A stretch of 64,000 nucleotides of DNA, taken from Eublepharis macularius. Its lineage: Eukaryota > Chordata > Lepidosauria > Squamata > Eublepharidae. The notes beneath the pieces were generated by a model. That model worked only from the letters and a program-made list of their open reading frames with translations. It was not told the DNA's origin and made no database searches. How positions within the stretch are numbered: position 1 is the stretch's first letter; each line of letters begins with the position of its first letter. The stretch lies in NCBI RefSeq assembly GCF_028583425.1, contig NC_072806.1, forward strand, positions 36,874,001 through 36,938,000, read 5' to 3'. The position numbers and the translations under genes are program-made. Of this stretch, positions 1 to 11,752 are shown piece after piece.

Positions 1-735
1 CAAATGGGCAAACTACATCATCGGCTTAATTGTGCTTGGCCAATACGATATTGTCAGCCAACCACCCTGCTTTAGAACACCCTCAACACAGGACTTAACA
101 GGTTTGTCCATATAGCAGGGTCTTTGTGTGTGTGTAACAGTTGTAAACAAACAAATGACACATCTCAGATAAAGAGGTTTTTTTAGCATTACATATTTTT
201 TTTAAAATGCTCTAATACGAAATACTCTCACTTTGGTCTTGAAAAGTCTGTACCACTTTTAATAACTCTGATCTGTCACAGCATTTCTTGGGCATGTAAC
301 CATTTTCTCCACATACCAGGGGCTGTGGGAAGTGCTCCGATCTCTTTCTGTTGGATATACTTGGCATAACATCTTCCAAATGTGCCTTTCAAGTTGCAGG
401 TGTAGAACAAACCTTAAATGATCAAAGATGTCCAAGTGCCATTTTAGCCTCCCACAGACTGTACTTTTCTTTGGCACAGGAAAACAGCTATATGCATATA
501 TGCTACACAGGATGGGGTGGGCATTAAACAAGAATAATTTGGCTGGATCAGACCAAGGGCAAAAACCAATGCAACTTTTTTTTTTTTGCAGTCAGTTTAG
601 ACATTCCTCTATCACATTCAGAACAACTGTAGCTTTATCATTTTCCTGGGAAAGCTCTGAAAAACCATTCCATAAGTTTTGTGCCAAAGCAGGGTAACAT
701 CTGAACTTCAAGAAGACAAAAGAAATGACTACGTA
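1..735. other. No gene recognised
   Basis: This is A/T-rich sequence with a short (GT)n run at about 126-137. No exon with both splice sites and no repeat with clear ends was seen. A Bov-B tail starts immediately after. Confidence 0.6.
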
Positions 736-1504
736 CTGAGGAGTTACACAATTTTAAAGTTGACAATGAGGAAATTGAAATTGTCCAAGATTTTCTATCC
801 CTTGGCTCAATCATCAACCAAAAGGGAGACTGCAACGAGGAAATCAGAAGGAGATTGAGACTTGGAAGAGCAGCTGTGAGGGAGCTAGAAAAGATACGAT
901 GTCTCTCTGGGAACCAAGATCCAAACAATGGTATTCCCCATTATGATGTATGGATGTGAAAGTTGGACAGTGAAGAAAGCTGACAGGAAGAAAATTGATT
1001 CATTTGAAATGTGGTGCTGGAGGAGAGTTTTGCAGATACCATGGACAGCCAAAAAGACAAATAAGTGGGTTCTAGATCAAATCAAGCCTGAATTCTCCCT
1101 GAAGCTAAAATGACAAAACTGAGGCTATCACACTTTGGTCACATTATGAGAAGACAAGATTATCAGGTGTGTAGGAAGATCTGTCTTGTCCAGTGGGTGC
1201 TAGATAAGACATGCATTTCACACCCATCTTGCAGTTACTGATAATTTGCCAGGTTAAATTCAAAGTGCTAGCTGTCACATCATGAAAAGACAAGATCTCT
1301 GGAAAAGTCAATAATGCTAGGAAAAGTAGAAGGCAGTAAGAAAAGAGGAAGACGTAAAAAGAGATGGCTTGACTCAATAAAAGAAGCCACGTCCTCCAGT
1401 TTGCAAGATCTGAGCAAGTTTGTTAATGACAGGACGTTTAGGAGGTCTTTCATTCATAGGATTGCCATAGGTCGGAGGCGACTTGACGGCACATAACACA
1501 CACA
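736..1504 (+). mobile_element. Bov-B (RTE-type) LINE 3' end, decayed
   Basis: The plus strand carries reverse-transcriptase C-terminal remnants typical of Bov-B: MMYGCESWTVKKADRKKID, MWCWRRVLQIPWTAK, LRLSHFGHIMRRQD, KKRGRRKKRWLDSIKEA and IAIGRRRLDG. The copy ends in a GACGGCACATAACACACACAC-like tail. The frame is broken by stops and by a segment of about 120 bp (roughly 1165-1285) bounded by two similar 20-bp pieces. Bov-B is abundant in squamates. Only the 3' end is present, as for most LINE insertions. Confidence 0.9.
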
Positions 1505-1671
1505 CAAGTTTGCAGCAAAAGCCAGCTGTGGAGAATGCCGTTTGGCCAGTAATAACATATAATAACAGTTGATTTGTATACTGCTTTTCTGGACAGATTA
1601 GTGCCCGCTCATACCAGTGAACAAAGTCAGTGTTACTGTTGTCCCCAAAGGTGGAACAAGATGGGTAGCCG

Positions 1672-1885
1672 TGTTTGTCTGCCTGTGGTAGTAGAAAAGA
1701 GCAAGAGTCCAGTAGCACCTGTAAGACTAACAACATTTTTGGTAGAGTATGAGCTCTCGTGAGTCACAGCTCACTTCTTCAGATACTTCTTTGGTATCTG
1801 AAGAAGTGAGCTGTAACTCATGGAAGTTCATACCCTATCACAAATTTTGTCAAATCTTGCTCTTTTCTACTGTTATCCCCAGCCT
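1672..1885. repeat. Two inverted copies of a dispersed repeat (hairpin centred near 1797)
   Basis: The left half contains AGAGTCCAGTAGCACCT, GACTAAC and CACAGCTCACTTCTTCAGAT. The right half repeats these in reverse complement (ATCTGAAGAAGTGAGCTGT ... AGCAAGATTTGACAAA). The same family forms the perfect palindrome at 34941-35065. The superfamily is not recognised with certainty. Confidence 0.6.
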
Positions 1886-2150
1886 GGGAGCTGGGGCTGA
1901 GCTTTTCCAAGACCACTTGTTGTGTTCATGGCAGCAGTGAGATTCGAACTAGAAAAGTGCTGCATCACAGCTCACTTAACCCCTATGCTACATCAGTGCC
2001 TGCTATATCACCATTATAGCCCCTCTTTCTCCAATCCTGCAGTTGTTTTACAAATTTTTAAAAAGCTTGAGAATTTATTTTAAAAGAAGATGAAAGATAA
2101 ATGTTGAAAGAAATATCTCTATATATGTAGCCTTTTATCTATGCAAATAA

Positions 2151-2348
2151 GGGCCAAGCTACAAGTGACAAATGACACTTGCCTGGCAAGTGAACAGACT
2201 CACGTGTATTCCTCCCTGTTCACTTGCCATTCACTTGCTCTCCACTTGATCAAGTCGAGCGCAAGTGAATGGCAAGTGAACAGGGAGGAATACACGTGAG
2301 TCTGTTCACTTGCCAGGCAAGTGTCATTTGTCACTTGTAGCTTGGCCC
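2151..2348. mobile_element. Palindromic Harbinger-like MITE, copy 1
   Basis: This is a 198-bp fold-back running from GGGCCAAGCTACAAGTGAC to its reverse complement, with arms of about 90 bp almost meeting at the centre. It is flanked by the 3-bp direct repeat TAA. A GGGCC terminus with a TNA-type 3-bp duplication is typical of PIF/Harbinger. The superfamily assignment is an inference. Confidence 0.8.
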
Positions 2349-3195
2349 TAAGTTGTAAAACCAAGATCATATCACAAATGAAGAGCCTTCCACTGTTGAA
2401 ATGTTACATCCATCTGCAGCCACGTTGCATCCATTTCAGCATTCTTTTTCTAAAGGTAGCCATCCAGATTTCTCCAGAAACTCACAAGCAAATCTTAAAA
2501 GCCACAGTCTTCTTCTCTGGCTCATCTCCAGTATCTGGTACTCGGAGGCATACTGCCTAGGTCTATGGATACTCCAATTAGTTATCATCTCTGATAAACA
2601 TGAGCGACGTTCTTCATGAATCTATTTAAAACCTTTCAAAAATCCCCCTGGGATAGTGGCCAACACATATTATTATAGTTAACGCCATACGTTAGGTGGG
2701 AAAGTACTTATCTGTCCTGAACCCACGACCAATCATTTTCATCTGATTACCGGTGATTTCTAGAGTTACAAGGTTTGTCAAGTAGGAGACAAGGCTGCCC
2801 CCCAAAACTGATGTCTGTCTTTCCCTTTCCAAACAAATACTGGGTTTTGTTTTGTCCAACAGTAAAACAGCAGAATCTTTTAAATCCCCCTCCTCAACCT
2901 TGGAAAGTAAAGTAGGAAAACTGGCTCCATGATCAATCTTCAGCCTCCATGGCTCTTTAGAAGTTATCTGTGGGCATGAATCAGGCAGACCAGTCAAGCA
3001 TCTGCAACGATCAATATTGGGTTACAAATGAGTAAACTCAAAAGACAACATTGTGGTTTAAAGGAGAGAGAGAGAGATCATCTCTGGCCAAGGCGTGGCT
3101 TCCCTCTGAGCAGAATGTTAGGGAAACCAGACAGAGTTTCACAAGTTGAAAACCAAGGAGAAATAAGTGGATATTGGCCGGGCATCCTTCTAAGC
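2349..3195. other. No gene recognised
   Basis: A minus-strand open frame of 101 codons (2692-2997) has no recognisable domain and no splice context. Nothing else stands out. Confidence 0.5.
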
Positions 3196-3504
3196 CAGGG
3201 TGGGCAATTGTTTTGGCTCGGGGGCCACTTTGTGGGAGCGGAGGTTAGCGGAGGGCCGCACCTTTTAAAATGATTGCATTCATTAGTTAACTTTGCATTT
3301 CAGAAAAGGTATAAATTGTATCATAAAAATCAGTAAATATAAATTAAATAAAATAGTGGTAGTTTTATTCAATTTATTTATTGTGCTAATTTCATATCAT
3401 CTATATCTTGGTTCAAGGCGGATTTTTCTGACTGTCTTGGCGGGCCACAAAAAACTCTGTAGCGGGCCGCATGTGGCCCGCGGGCCGCAATTTGCCCACC
3501 CCTG
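3196..3504. mobile_element. hAT (Charlie-like) non-autonomous element
   Basis: The ends are CAGGGTGGGCAATTG and CAATTTGCCCACCCCTG. Sub-terminal sequence is rich in GGGCCGC. It is flanked by the exact 8-bp direct repeat TTCTAAGC (3188-3195 and 3505-3512). CAGGGGTGGGCAA ends with 8-bp duplications are diagnostic of hAT elements. Confidence 0.9.
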
Positions 3505-3621
3505 TTCTAAGCTAACTCTGCTTAGAATTGCACTGCTATTCACATTCCCCACGTTCGTCCCTTGTGCAGCGAGGATTACTGATTTATAAGCAAGGTTCAA
3601 AGGCAGAGAAGACCGTGGTAT

Positions 3622-3801
3622 AGAGTCTCTCTACACAAGACATCTTACACAAGGATGCTCAAGGGACTTACTTTCGCTGCGGTCTTCTATTCAAGTGTCC
3701 TCTGTCTCTTTAGCAGTGCGTGTGTATCCACAACGGGAGAACAAGTGTCAGACGGTTCGCTCGAGCGTCCCCGTGCAAGATGTCCTGTGTAGAAAGGCTT
3801 C
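3622..3801. repeat. Fold-back element with AGAGTCTCTCTACACAAG end
   Basis: The left end AGAGTCTCTCTACACAAGAC is mirrored at the right by GTCCTGTGTAGAAAGGCT. The middle contains GCGGTCTTCTATTCAAGTGT. It resembles the ends of 24372-24812. No convincing target duplication was found. Confidence 0.55.
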
Positions 3802-4282
3802 TAGTATCGAACGAGGGATCAGGAGACGAGAGTTCAAATGCCCCCCAGCCACACAGGAAGGACACTAGTTAGCCGCACCCTCTTTGCCCAGCCGAGATGA
3901 AAAGATGGTTGTGAGGATTCTTTTTGTTCAGTGCTTTGCAGATTCACGCTACGCACAAAAAGAAACACGATACAACAACATCCAGGTTGTTCATTTGCAG
4001 TGGGGGGGGGGTTTCAATGTGAGGGAAACCCAGATGAGGAAAGCAGCCTTCCTCAGTTTGGACAATCTGGCCATCCTCGGGATTCTCCCAATGCAGAGCC
4101 GGCATTCGTCCCCAACAACACAAAAATCTATCGAAGCTGTTTATCCACTATAAAACACCCCAAGCGATTGAACTACCTTCAGCTCAGAGTGGCTACACGA
4201 TGGCCCAGAAGCTGTCTTTTCCATGGCTGCAGTTTCGATGGCAAGCTTTTCAGGACAGGAAGCTTCTATTTTGCATATGCTC

Positions 4283-4593
4283 CTGAGAGCTAAACTACAC
4301 AAGATCAATTACGTGAGGACGCTCAAGTGAAGGGAGACGCAGTGTTAGCCAGGAAGCGTAGTTTGAATTTCATCTCTCTCTACAGAGCCGACAAAGATCG
4401 CTCCTCAGAGGGTTTGTTAATTTCCTCTTTGCTTCTGTGAAGGCTCTGTCAATTATTGACAAACCCTCTGAGGAGTGATCTTTGTCAGCTCTGTAGAGGG
4501 AGGTGAAATTCAAACTACGCTTCCGGGCTAACATTGCATCTCCCTTCACTTGGGCATCCTCATGCAATTCATCTCCTGTAGTTTAGCTCTCAG
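4283..4593. repeat. Fold-back element with CTGAGAGCTAAACTACA ends
   Basis: This is a 311-bp palindrome with ends CTGAGAGCTAAACTAC and GTAGTTTAGCTCTCAG. The inner arms contain CTCAGAGGGTTTGT and its complement, and CAAACTACGCTTCC. The interior GTTAATTTCCTCTT is shared with 24372-24812, so the two belong to one family. Confidence 0.7.
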
Positions 4594-5261
4594 TTCCAGC
4601 TGAGAATCCGTCAACTGCTGCTGAGGAGACAAGAGGGAGAAGCGGCCGTAGTGAGGCATCCCTCCATTGTGCTTGCAAACCTCTGTGACTGAAGAACTCC
4701 TCTCTTCTCAGCTACCAAACCCATCAGCAAGGCTACGGGGAGAAGAGGCAGCAGCCGGCAGCGTGCCTGGACTTCCTGAGAAACCCCTCCCTGAGCTCTT
4801 CGTTTTGGGGGATCAGTTATTGTGTCTTATTTGGGAGTCAGTTTTGCGCTGCAACATGAGGTAAAAGAACAGGTGCTGCCCTGTAGTTTTCCAAGGCTCC
4901 CAGCCGCCCACAGGCCAACCCTCTAGGTATTCATCTCAAGCTGCATTGGAAATAAGACGCAGTGGGAGACTTCAGTGGTGCCCTGGCGGCTGTGGAGAAA
5001 GGGAACGCGTCTTCCGCAGAATTGCCCAACAATCCTCTTTTTCTGAAGTGACCCGATACTTACACAAGACCCCTGTACTTTGAACATCCTCTCCCTGCTC
5101 TGCTGAGCGCACGTTTATCCAATGGCTTTCTGTTAATATTTAAGAAAGAATTCAAGGAAAAGGTAAAAGTTGCTTCAAGTTGAAACCCAGCTGTCATTTT
5201 TTTCTCTGTCCTCAAAAGCAAAAACAAAAAGTCTCCCCAAAGTAACGTTTTGCAGCGTGTG
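4594..5261. other. No gene or repeat recognised
   Basis: This is mixed-composition sequence without long open frames or repeat ends. Confidence 0.5.
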
Positions 5262-5400
5262 CCAATGTATCATAGGATCATAAGGTTGGGAGGGACCTCT
5301 AGGGTCATCTAGTCCAACCCCCTGCACAGTGCAGGAAATTCTCTACTACCTCCCCCCACCCCCAGTGACCCCTTTTCCATGCCCAGAAGATGGCAAAGAA
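5262..5400 (-). mobile_element. CR1 3' fragment
   Basis: The reverse complement carries the CR1 tail. On the plus strand it reads ATAGGATCATAAGGTTGGGA, GACCTCTAGGGTCATCTAGT and CCAACCCCCTGCACAGTGCA. Confidence 0.8.
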
Positions 5401-6024
5401 GATGGGGAAGTTCGAAGGCTCAGTGCAGCAAACAAGGCCCAGATTGTGAACAGGCTAAACGCAGACCTTTGAAAAAGAGGCAGAAGGTGCTAGGTGAAAT
5501 TTGAGAGAGACAAAATCAGTAAGTGAATGTTCCTGGTACAGGTTTGATGCTGAAGTGTATTGAGGGCATACCTGACCTGACAAGATGCTGTGAATTGATC
5601 TTCCCAGCAACTTTGGGGGTTTCATGATTCTGACTGGGGCAATAACACAGGAAGAGAAAGGTTTAACTCTGTCCCCCTGAGCCATTTTTTCTGAACATAA
5701 ATATCCCTTCCCATGCAAGAGCTATTTACCCTTTTGTTTTTGCTTTTTTATAGATATTTTAATATTATTATTGATAGTTGGGGAAAATACAGAATAAGAA
5801 GGGTAGGGGAAGGAAATACAAATTACATAATTCAAATACCCTTTTGGAGGGAAACAGGGACAACTTGTATGTTTCCTTGGAAAGCGCGGCGGTGGGGGGG
5901 GGGGTTAGTATCCTCAGCAGGATTGACTGGGACATCAAAACAATCCTGAAAAAGACCCAGCAGTTGCAAAATGGTTAATTGCAAAAAAAACACCCTCCCC
6001 CCCAAACTAAAACAATGCCTTGAG

Positions 6025-6284
6025 CAGGGCTTTTTTTCAGCTGGAACGTGGTGGAACGGAGTTCCGGAACCTCTTGAAAATGGTCACATGGCTGGTGGTC
6101 CCGCCCCCAGATCTCCAGACAGAGGGGAGTGTAGATTGCCCTCCACACTGCTGGAGCGGCGCGGAGGGCAATCTCAACTCCCCTCTGCCTGGAGATCAGG
6201 GGGCGGGGCCACCGGCCATGAGAAGATTTTCTCCAAGGGCAACCCACTGAGTTCCACCACCTCTTTTCCCAGAAAAAAGCCCTG
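6025..6284. mobile_element. Palindromic hAT MITE, family CAGGGCTTTTTTTC, copy 1
   Basis: The ends are CAGGGCTTTTTTTCAGC and AGAAAAAAGCCCTG. The arms contain CCCCGCCC and ATCTCCAGACAGAGGGGAGT with its complement. It is flanked by the exact 8-bp repeat GCCTTGAG on both sides (6017-6024 and 6285-6292). Confidence 0.9.
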
Positions 6285-7139
6285 GCCTTGAGAAATGCTT
6301 AAACTATATATATCAAATCATGGATTCAAATACTATGATATCTGCTAAAACTAGTTACTGATAGATAGTCTGAGCGATAGAAGACAATTTTTTTTCTTTT
6401 TTAAAGAGTTGGCAATGTTTCTTATACTGTTGGTATCAGATACTGGGCCCGACTATTGGTTTTTATAGCTGTTCTTCTTTGATATAATTATTGCTAGGTT
6501 TGTTTTAAAAGCAACACAGAAAATAATACTGATCGACAAGGACATGGTTTTTAATCATCAATAATGCACAGCTGTGGAGATAGCTTAATTGCATAATAAA
6601 AGTTTTAATGGCAAATGCTGTCAGTCGTACCTTTGTGGGGGAGAGGGCAATTTTGAGGTTTGAAGCTTCTCAGAGCACTGCAGCACCGCTCCAGACCCCT
6701 TGTTTATATGAGGCCTAAAATGGAAAGGACGGCAATCCATGCTCAATTGAAATTCTTTACCACATACATACAAAGCTGGCAAATACTGCTGCAAACACAA
6801 CCACAAATTGTGCAGACCTGGAATGCAAACCAATGGTGGGGCATTCTTCCATGAATGGTCTCCTTTTCCTCTCCAGGTGTACTACACACCTGTGTCAGAT
6901 GTGCCATTTGTAGCCACATGCCACTAGTCACCTGTCCCAAGACCAATCCAAGCCCATGTCTATTCATTTGTTTGTTTTAGGTATTTCTGCTATGCACTTT
7001 TAGCCACATTTGATTCACAATTTAAAAAATTTAAAACTCCTAAAATGTGGTTCATTAAAAACAAAACCCCAGCTAATAAAATCCTAAACATTTAAGAACA
7101 GCAAGGAATAAAACAACCATGAAAGCATAACAAAATTTT

Positions 7140-7265
7140 AATGTGTTAATATGTTAATAGGTTTTTATTGTATTTTAACAGTATATTTGGAAGCCGCCCT
7201 GAGCCCGCTTGCGGAAGGGCAGGGTATAAGTTGAAATAAATAAATTAAATAAATAAATAAATAAA
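7140..7265 (+). mobile_element. LINE (L2-like) 3' tail with AAAT microsatellite
   Basis: AAGCCGCCCTGAGCCCGCTT followed by GGAAGGGCAGGGTATAAGTT and an (AAAT)n run is the usual end of L2-type elements in squamates. Confidence 0.6.
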
Positions 7266-8127
7266 ATTTAAAGCAGCAGGGCTTAGCAGCCAAAAATGCA
7301 AGTAGATATAACCTGCAGAAGTTATACATCAAGAATCCAGTTAAAGAGCAATAAAATTAGTAATACTACAACATGATCCAAGGTGACAGTTGTAGTGGAG
7401 AAAACTCAGCAGATCTGGAGCCAGCAAGTTGTACGTCTGAGGAGCACTTCAGCGTTGGGGCTCCACTTCACAGGACACCCTGTCACTTGTTACGGCACAC
7501 CCCACTTTAGACTGGCCAAAGGATCAGGTCTTCTGGTGATGACCTCATCCCGTGGGTGTGGATTTGGGGGAAGAATAACCTCCTTTAGCTCGGCCTGAAC
7601 CCACTCATGAATGTCATTTAGTAATATCACACGAAAGGGGACTATTTTCTTTCTGAACTATATTCATTTCTGAACCACATGTGATAATTTCTGAGGAGTA
7701 TCTATATCCTTGACCAATTTACTGTTTCTATGTACTGAATGGCTTTTATTAGAAGCAATTATAATAGCATGAGCAGCCAGCTGACCAAATCGGTTTGTTG
7801 GCTTTGACCTCTCACTTTGAAGTAAATAATACATATCGTCATGTTCATAGACTTTTTTGCCGTTTGATCTCAGTTATTTCCAAGAATGGTGCTTTAAATC
7901 TTGCTAAGAATTTCCTCCACCCTCTTGTCAAATCCTAAAATAGCAGCCTGTAACTTACTGCAATTGTGTGTCCTGCACAGGTTTCAGAAGCCTGTGTGAC
8001 TGTTAGGACATGGGATGAGGACCCCAGACCCAACATGTCTATTCCATAATGTGTGAATCAGCCACACAGGAGTTCTGTGTCTAGAGCTCTCAATGATTTT
8101 TAATATCCAGTTTCAGATAGAGACCAT

Positions 8128-8284
8128 GGGCCAAGCTACAAGTGACGCATGACACTTGAACGGCAAGTGAACAGACACGTAGTGATCAAGTGGAGTGCAA
8201 GTGGAGTGCAAGTGAACAGGGAGGAATACACGTGAGTCTGTTCACTTGCCGTTCAAGTGTCATTCATCACTTGTAGCTTGGCTC
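8128..8284. mobile_element. Palindromic Harbinger-like MITE, copy 2
   Basis: The ends are the same as copy 1 (GGGCCAAGCTACAAGTGAC; the right end reads CTTGGCTC) and the internal arms contain ACACTTGAACGGCAAGTG. It is flanked by the 3-bp direct repeat CAT. Internally a short AGTGGAGTGCA unit is duplicated. Confidence 0.78.
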
Positions 8285-9253
8285 CATGGTGCACAGGGAG
8301 GGGGGCTTTAAACCTTTCCCTCTGTACCATATATAGCTGTTCCCCAGAGCCATCTCATTTTAGGAAATGGCACAGGGCAGTGAGGGAGGCTTTAACCTCC
8401 TCTCCCCATGTGCCACAGTCCCAATCCAAATACCACCCCTGCCCCAGCCGATTATTCCATTCTAAGCACAGAACTCCACAGCACAACTGGTTGAAAGGAC
8501 CCATGATGGACATGAAGACTTTGTGAACACTGGCTGGGGAGCCTTCATTTGGAGAGGGGAATGGAAAGAGCGCATGCCCCGTCATCTCAGCAGAGGGAGG
8601 GAGGGAGGGAGGGAGAAGGCTCACCATAGGCTGACCGCTCAGGCCAGAGGTGTTCTTCAGGGCTGCTGCTTGCCATTGCAGAATGTGGGCAGAATGGTGA
8701 TAGGACTGGTTTGGGTGCCCCTGCACCTCTTGCGCCCTTGGCGACCGGCTGGCCCTGCCCGTTCTCAAAGTCACAATGCCTCCATGCTGTTTTTCATTTT
8801 AAAAAAAATGTTAGGAATTGGTTGCATGCATGTGCGGGTTATGTGCCATTTACTTTTCACACACAAAGGAAAAACCTTTTCAACTTGCAAGGCATTTGCG
8901 CAGTCGTCCTGCTCAGCAAGGCTAGACTTCATCACCAAATGTTGTAAGGCACTAACAGTACAGCCGTGGGCAACAGAAAGAGATTCTGTGACCTTCAGAC
9001 CCAAAAGGGCTCATTCCAAGAGGCTGATCAAATTCCTAATGGCAGAGGAGGTGTTACTGGAAGACTCTAAAGAAAACAAGAGCGTAGAGTTTAGAGAGTT
9101 AGTACTGCTGAGCCACATGAGAAACAGGGAGATCCATGATCAGACCCCGTGCCATTTCCGGGATGATTTTTGTTAAGTTTGAAGAAACCATGTGAAGGAG
9201 AAGAGAGAGACTGGATCAAGGAAATGGTGCTGGATAAGAGAGATTAGGCCTTT
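8285..9253. other. No gene recognised; chance open frame
   Basis: A 217-codon plus-strand frame (8523-9176) crosses a GGGA microsatellite at about 8592-8614 and encodes no known motif. It has no neighbouring exons and is treated as chance. Confidence 0.55.
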
Positions 9254-9718
9254 CATAGAATCATAGAGTTGAAGGGACCTCCAGAGTCATCTAGTCCAAC
9301 CCCCTGCACAATGCAGGAAATTCACAAATACTCCCTCCCCCGACTGCCCCAGTGACCCCTGCTCCATTCTCAGAAGATGGCAAAACACCTCCAGGATCCC
9401 TAGCCAAACCAGCCTGTGGAAAACCGCTACCAGACTCCAAGGTGGCAATCACTACCACCCTGGGCATGTTAGAAGGGCCATGAAGACCAAGCACTGATGT
9501 AACCCCTTTTGCTCTCCCCCTCACGATCTGCCCAGGTTCACAGAATCAGCATTGCTCTCAGATGGCCATCTAGCTTCTGCTTTAAAACCTCCAAAGAAGG
9601 AGAGCCCACCACCTCTGAGGAAGCCTGTTCCACTGAGGGACCGCTCTGTCAGGAAGTTCTTCCTAGCGTTTAGCCAAAAACTCTTTTGATTTAATTTCAA
9701 CCCGTTGGTTGAAATTTC
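9254..9718 (-). mobile_element. CR1 3' fragment (longer copy)
   Basis: The plus strand begins CATAGAATCATAGAGTTGAA and continues GTCATCTAGTCCAACCCCCT. It includes the coding remnant region GGAAGTTCTTCCTAGCGTTT near its far end. This is a minus-strand CR1 tail of about 460 bp. Confidence 0.82.
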
Positions 9719-9774
9719 CTCACCTTTCCTCCTCATCATACCGTTTTCCCAGTCTGTTCCCTGCCCCCACAAAT

Positions 9775-9803
9775 ACACACACACACACACACACACACAC
9801 ACT
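9775..9803 (+). repeat. (AC)n microsatellite
   Basis: An uninterrupted run of AC dinucleotides follows the CR1 fragment. Confidence 0.9.
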
Positions 9804-9853
9804 TCACTGTTATTATTTCAGACACACATGACCCCATCCATGTTCCTTATCCA

Positions 9854-10083
9854 CAGGGCTTTTTTTCAGTGGGAACGCGGTGGAACGGAGTTCCGGAACC
9901 TCTTGAAAATGGTCACATGGCCGGTGGCCCCGCCCCCTGATCTCCAGACAGAGGGGAGTTGAGATTGCCCTCCGTGCCACTCTGTCTGGAGATCAGGGGG
10001 CGGGGCCACCAGCCATGTGACCATTTTCTCCGAGGGCAACCCACTGAGTTCCACCACCTCTTTTCCCAGAAAAAAAAGCCCTG
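9854..10083. mobile_element. Palindromic hAT MITE, family CAGGGCTTTTTTTC, copy 2
   Basis: It has the same ends and arms as copy 1 with a shortened centre. It is flanked by the exact 8-bp repeat CTTATCCA (9846-9853 and 10084-10091). Confidence 0.9.
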
Positions 10084-10387
10084 CTTATCCATGTTCCTCA
10101 TACATAGCAACAAAGCCCCTTGCCTGTGGCTAGGCCCTCAGATGAAGTTTCTCGTGGGTGGGGTGGTGTTATTGTGGCATTATATTCATTTGTTAAAGGG
10201 TCTGAGAGGACAAAGAAAGGCAGCCCAACAGAACTAGTTGCTGGGCAACTATCCGCAAGCACTTTTATAAACTCCCTTTCCTGCACAGTTAATGACAGCC
10301 CGGGGCAGCAAGCTTGATGAGGTGATCCCAGAAGGCCTCCTTGTTATTAACCACAGCCCAGGAAGCACAACTATGAGAAGACACAGG

Positions 10388-10803
10388 GGAGGGGTTATGG
10401 CTCAGTGGTACAGCATCTGCTTGGCACGCAGAAGACCCCAGGTTCAATCCCCAGCATCTCCAGTTAAGGGTCAGGTAGGAGGTGATAGGAAAGATCGCCA
10501 CCTGAAACCCTGGAGAGCTGTTGCAAGTTTAAGTAAGAGCCAAGCTACAAGTGACTAATGGGACAGGTTGGACGCTTGTCAGCTTCCCTCAAGTTTTGAT
10601 GGGAAATGTAGGCATCCTGGTCTTGCAGCTGTAATGGAGAGCCAAGCTGTAAAACCAGGATGCCTACATTTCCCATCAAAACTTGAGGGAAGCTGACAAG
10701 CGTCCAACCTGTGTAAGGCATCACTTGTAGCTTGGCTCTCAGTGATACTGACCAAGATTGACTGATGGTCTGGTTTGGTATAGGGCAGCTTCATGTGTGT
10801 TCA
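10388..10803 (+). mobile_element. tRNA-derived SINE, split by a palindromic MITE
   Basis: GGCTCAGTGGTACAGCATCT (A box) and GGTTCAATCCCC (B box) give an internal pol III promoter. The body continues to 10536, is interrupted by the MITE at 10537-10738, and resumes with ATACTGACCAAG and GGGCAGCTTCATGTGTGTTC. The same family lies in reverse at 53108-53318. Confidence 0.85.
10537..10738. mobile_element. Palindromic Harbinger-like MITE, copy 3, nested in a SINE
   Basis: It carries the family ends GAGCCAAGCTACAAGTGA and CACTTGTAGCTTGGCTC, but a different core (GACGCTTGTCAGCTTCCCTC and its complement) from the other copies. It lies between the two halves of the tRNA-derived SINE at 10388-10803. Flanks are TAA and TCA, so the duplication, if 3 bp, has one mismatch. 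Confidence 0.75.
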
Positions 10804-11007
10804 ATATAACAGGATTTTAAAAAAAATTAAAGACACTCTCCATCTCGTTATGACCTCCCTTGCCGCCTCAGTTCCTCCTGGTTACATCCTCCATTTGAAT
10901 TGACAGATCAGGCATAGTGCAAACCTGTTTCCTTTCCCATGGATAGCCTGGTAGTTGGCAGCTAATTTGATAGGTAGGATTGTCTTGAGGTAAAGTTGTC
11001 TGGTTTG

Positions 11008-11218
11008 GGGTTGCCAACCTTCAGGTGGGACCTGGAGAGCTCCCAGAATTACAGCTGATCTCCAAACTACAGAGATCAGATCCCCTGAAGAAAACGGCTG
11101 CTTTGGAGGGTGGACTGTAATGGCATTATACCTCACTGAGGTCCCACCCCTCCCCAAACCCGCCAGGCTCCACCCCAAATCTCCAGGAATTTCTCAATCT
11201 GGAGTTGGAACCCCTAGT
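11008..11218 (+). repeat. GGTTGCCAAC-family dispersed repeat
   Basis: It reads GGGTTGCCAACCTTCAGGTG, AACTACAGAGATCAGATCCC and AAAACGGCTGCTTTGGAGGG, ending GGAGTTGGAACCCC. Related copies are at 15604, 17374, 28791 and 35635. The ends are short inverted repeats, but the class is uncertain. Confidence 0.7.
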
Positions 11219-11752
11219 CTGCTTCTTTCACTTTAACGTTAATTCAGTTTTAATGATAGGTCATCAGGCTTTTGAAAGCCACCTTGAGCCACCCTGTTTT
11301 GATGGGAATGGTGGCATACACCTGGTTTAATCTTCTATATATATAAAGACAAGTGTCCTGACTGACTCATCAACGCCCAGCCCAAACCCCTGGACCTAGA
11401 AACATGAAATTTGGGGAGGACGGTCCTTTTGTGGAGCAGAGGCTTGCTAAGAAGGGATTTTAAGAAATTCACCCCCTAAGGGGGTAAAAAGAGGTAAAAT
11501 GTGTTTTCCCATAGGGATACAGTTTCCCTGTGCAGCTGGCAGGCTGTTCATCCCCCTCCCCCTGCCAACTGCCAGCTCAGCCACTCTGCCCTGAGGTCAT
11601 TTGCATATGCAGCCTGATTGGTGGAACTCTGTGTTCTGAGGTAAAAATCAGGTAAAGGAAACTGCAGACAGTTGAAGAAAGACAAAACTCCTGAATAGGG
11701 GTTTTATATAAAAGTCAGTATGGCAACTGAGTTTTTAAATGTTCATTGAGAG

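Noticed and set aside
8523..9176. 217-codon plus-strand open frame
   Set aside because: No recognisable domain, includes a GGGA microsatellite translation, no splice partners.
10388..10480. tRNA-like sequence with A and B boxes
   Set aside because: It lacks a complete cloverleaf and continues into a SINE body; a SINE promoter, not a tRNA gene.
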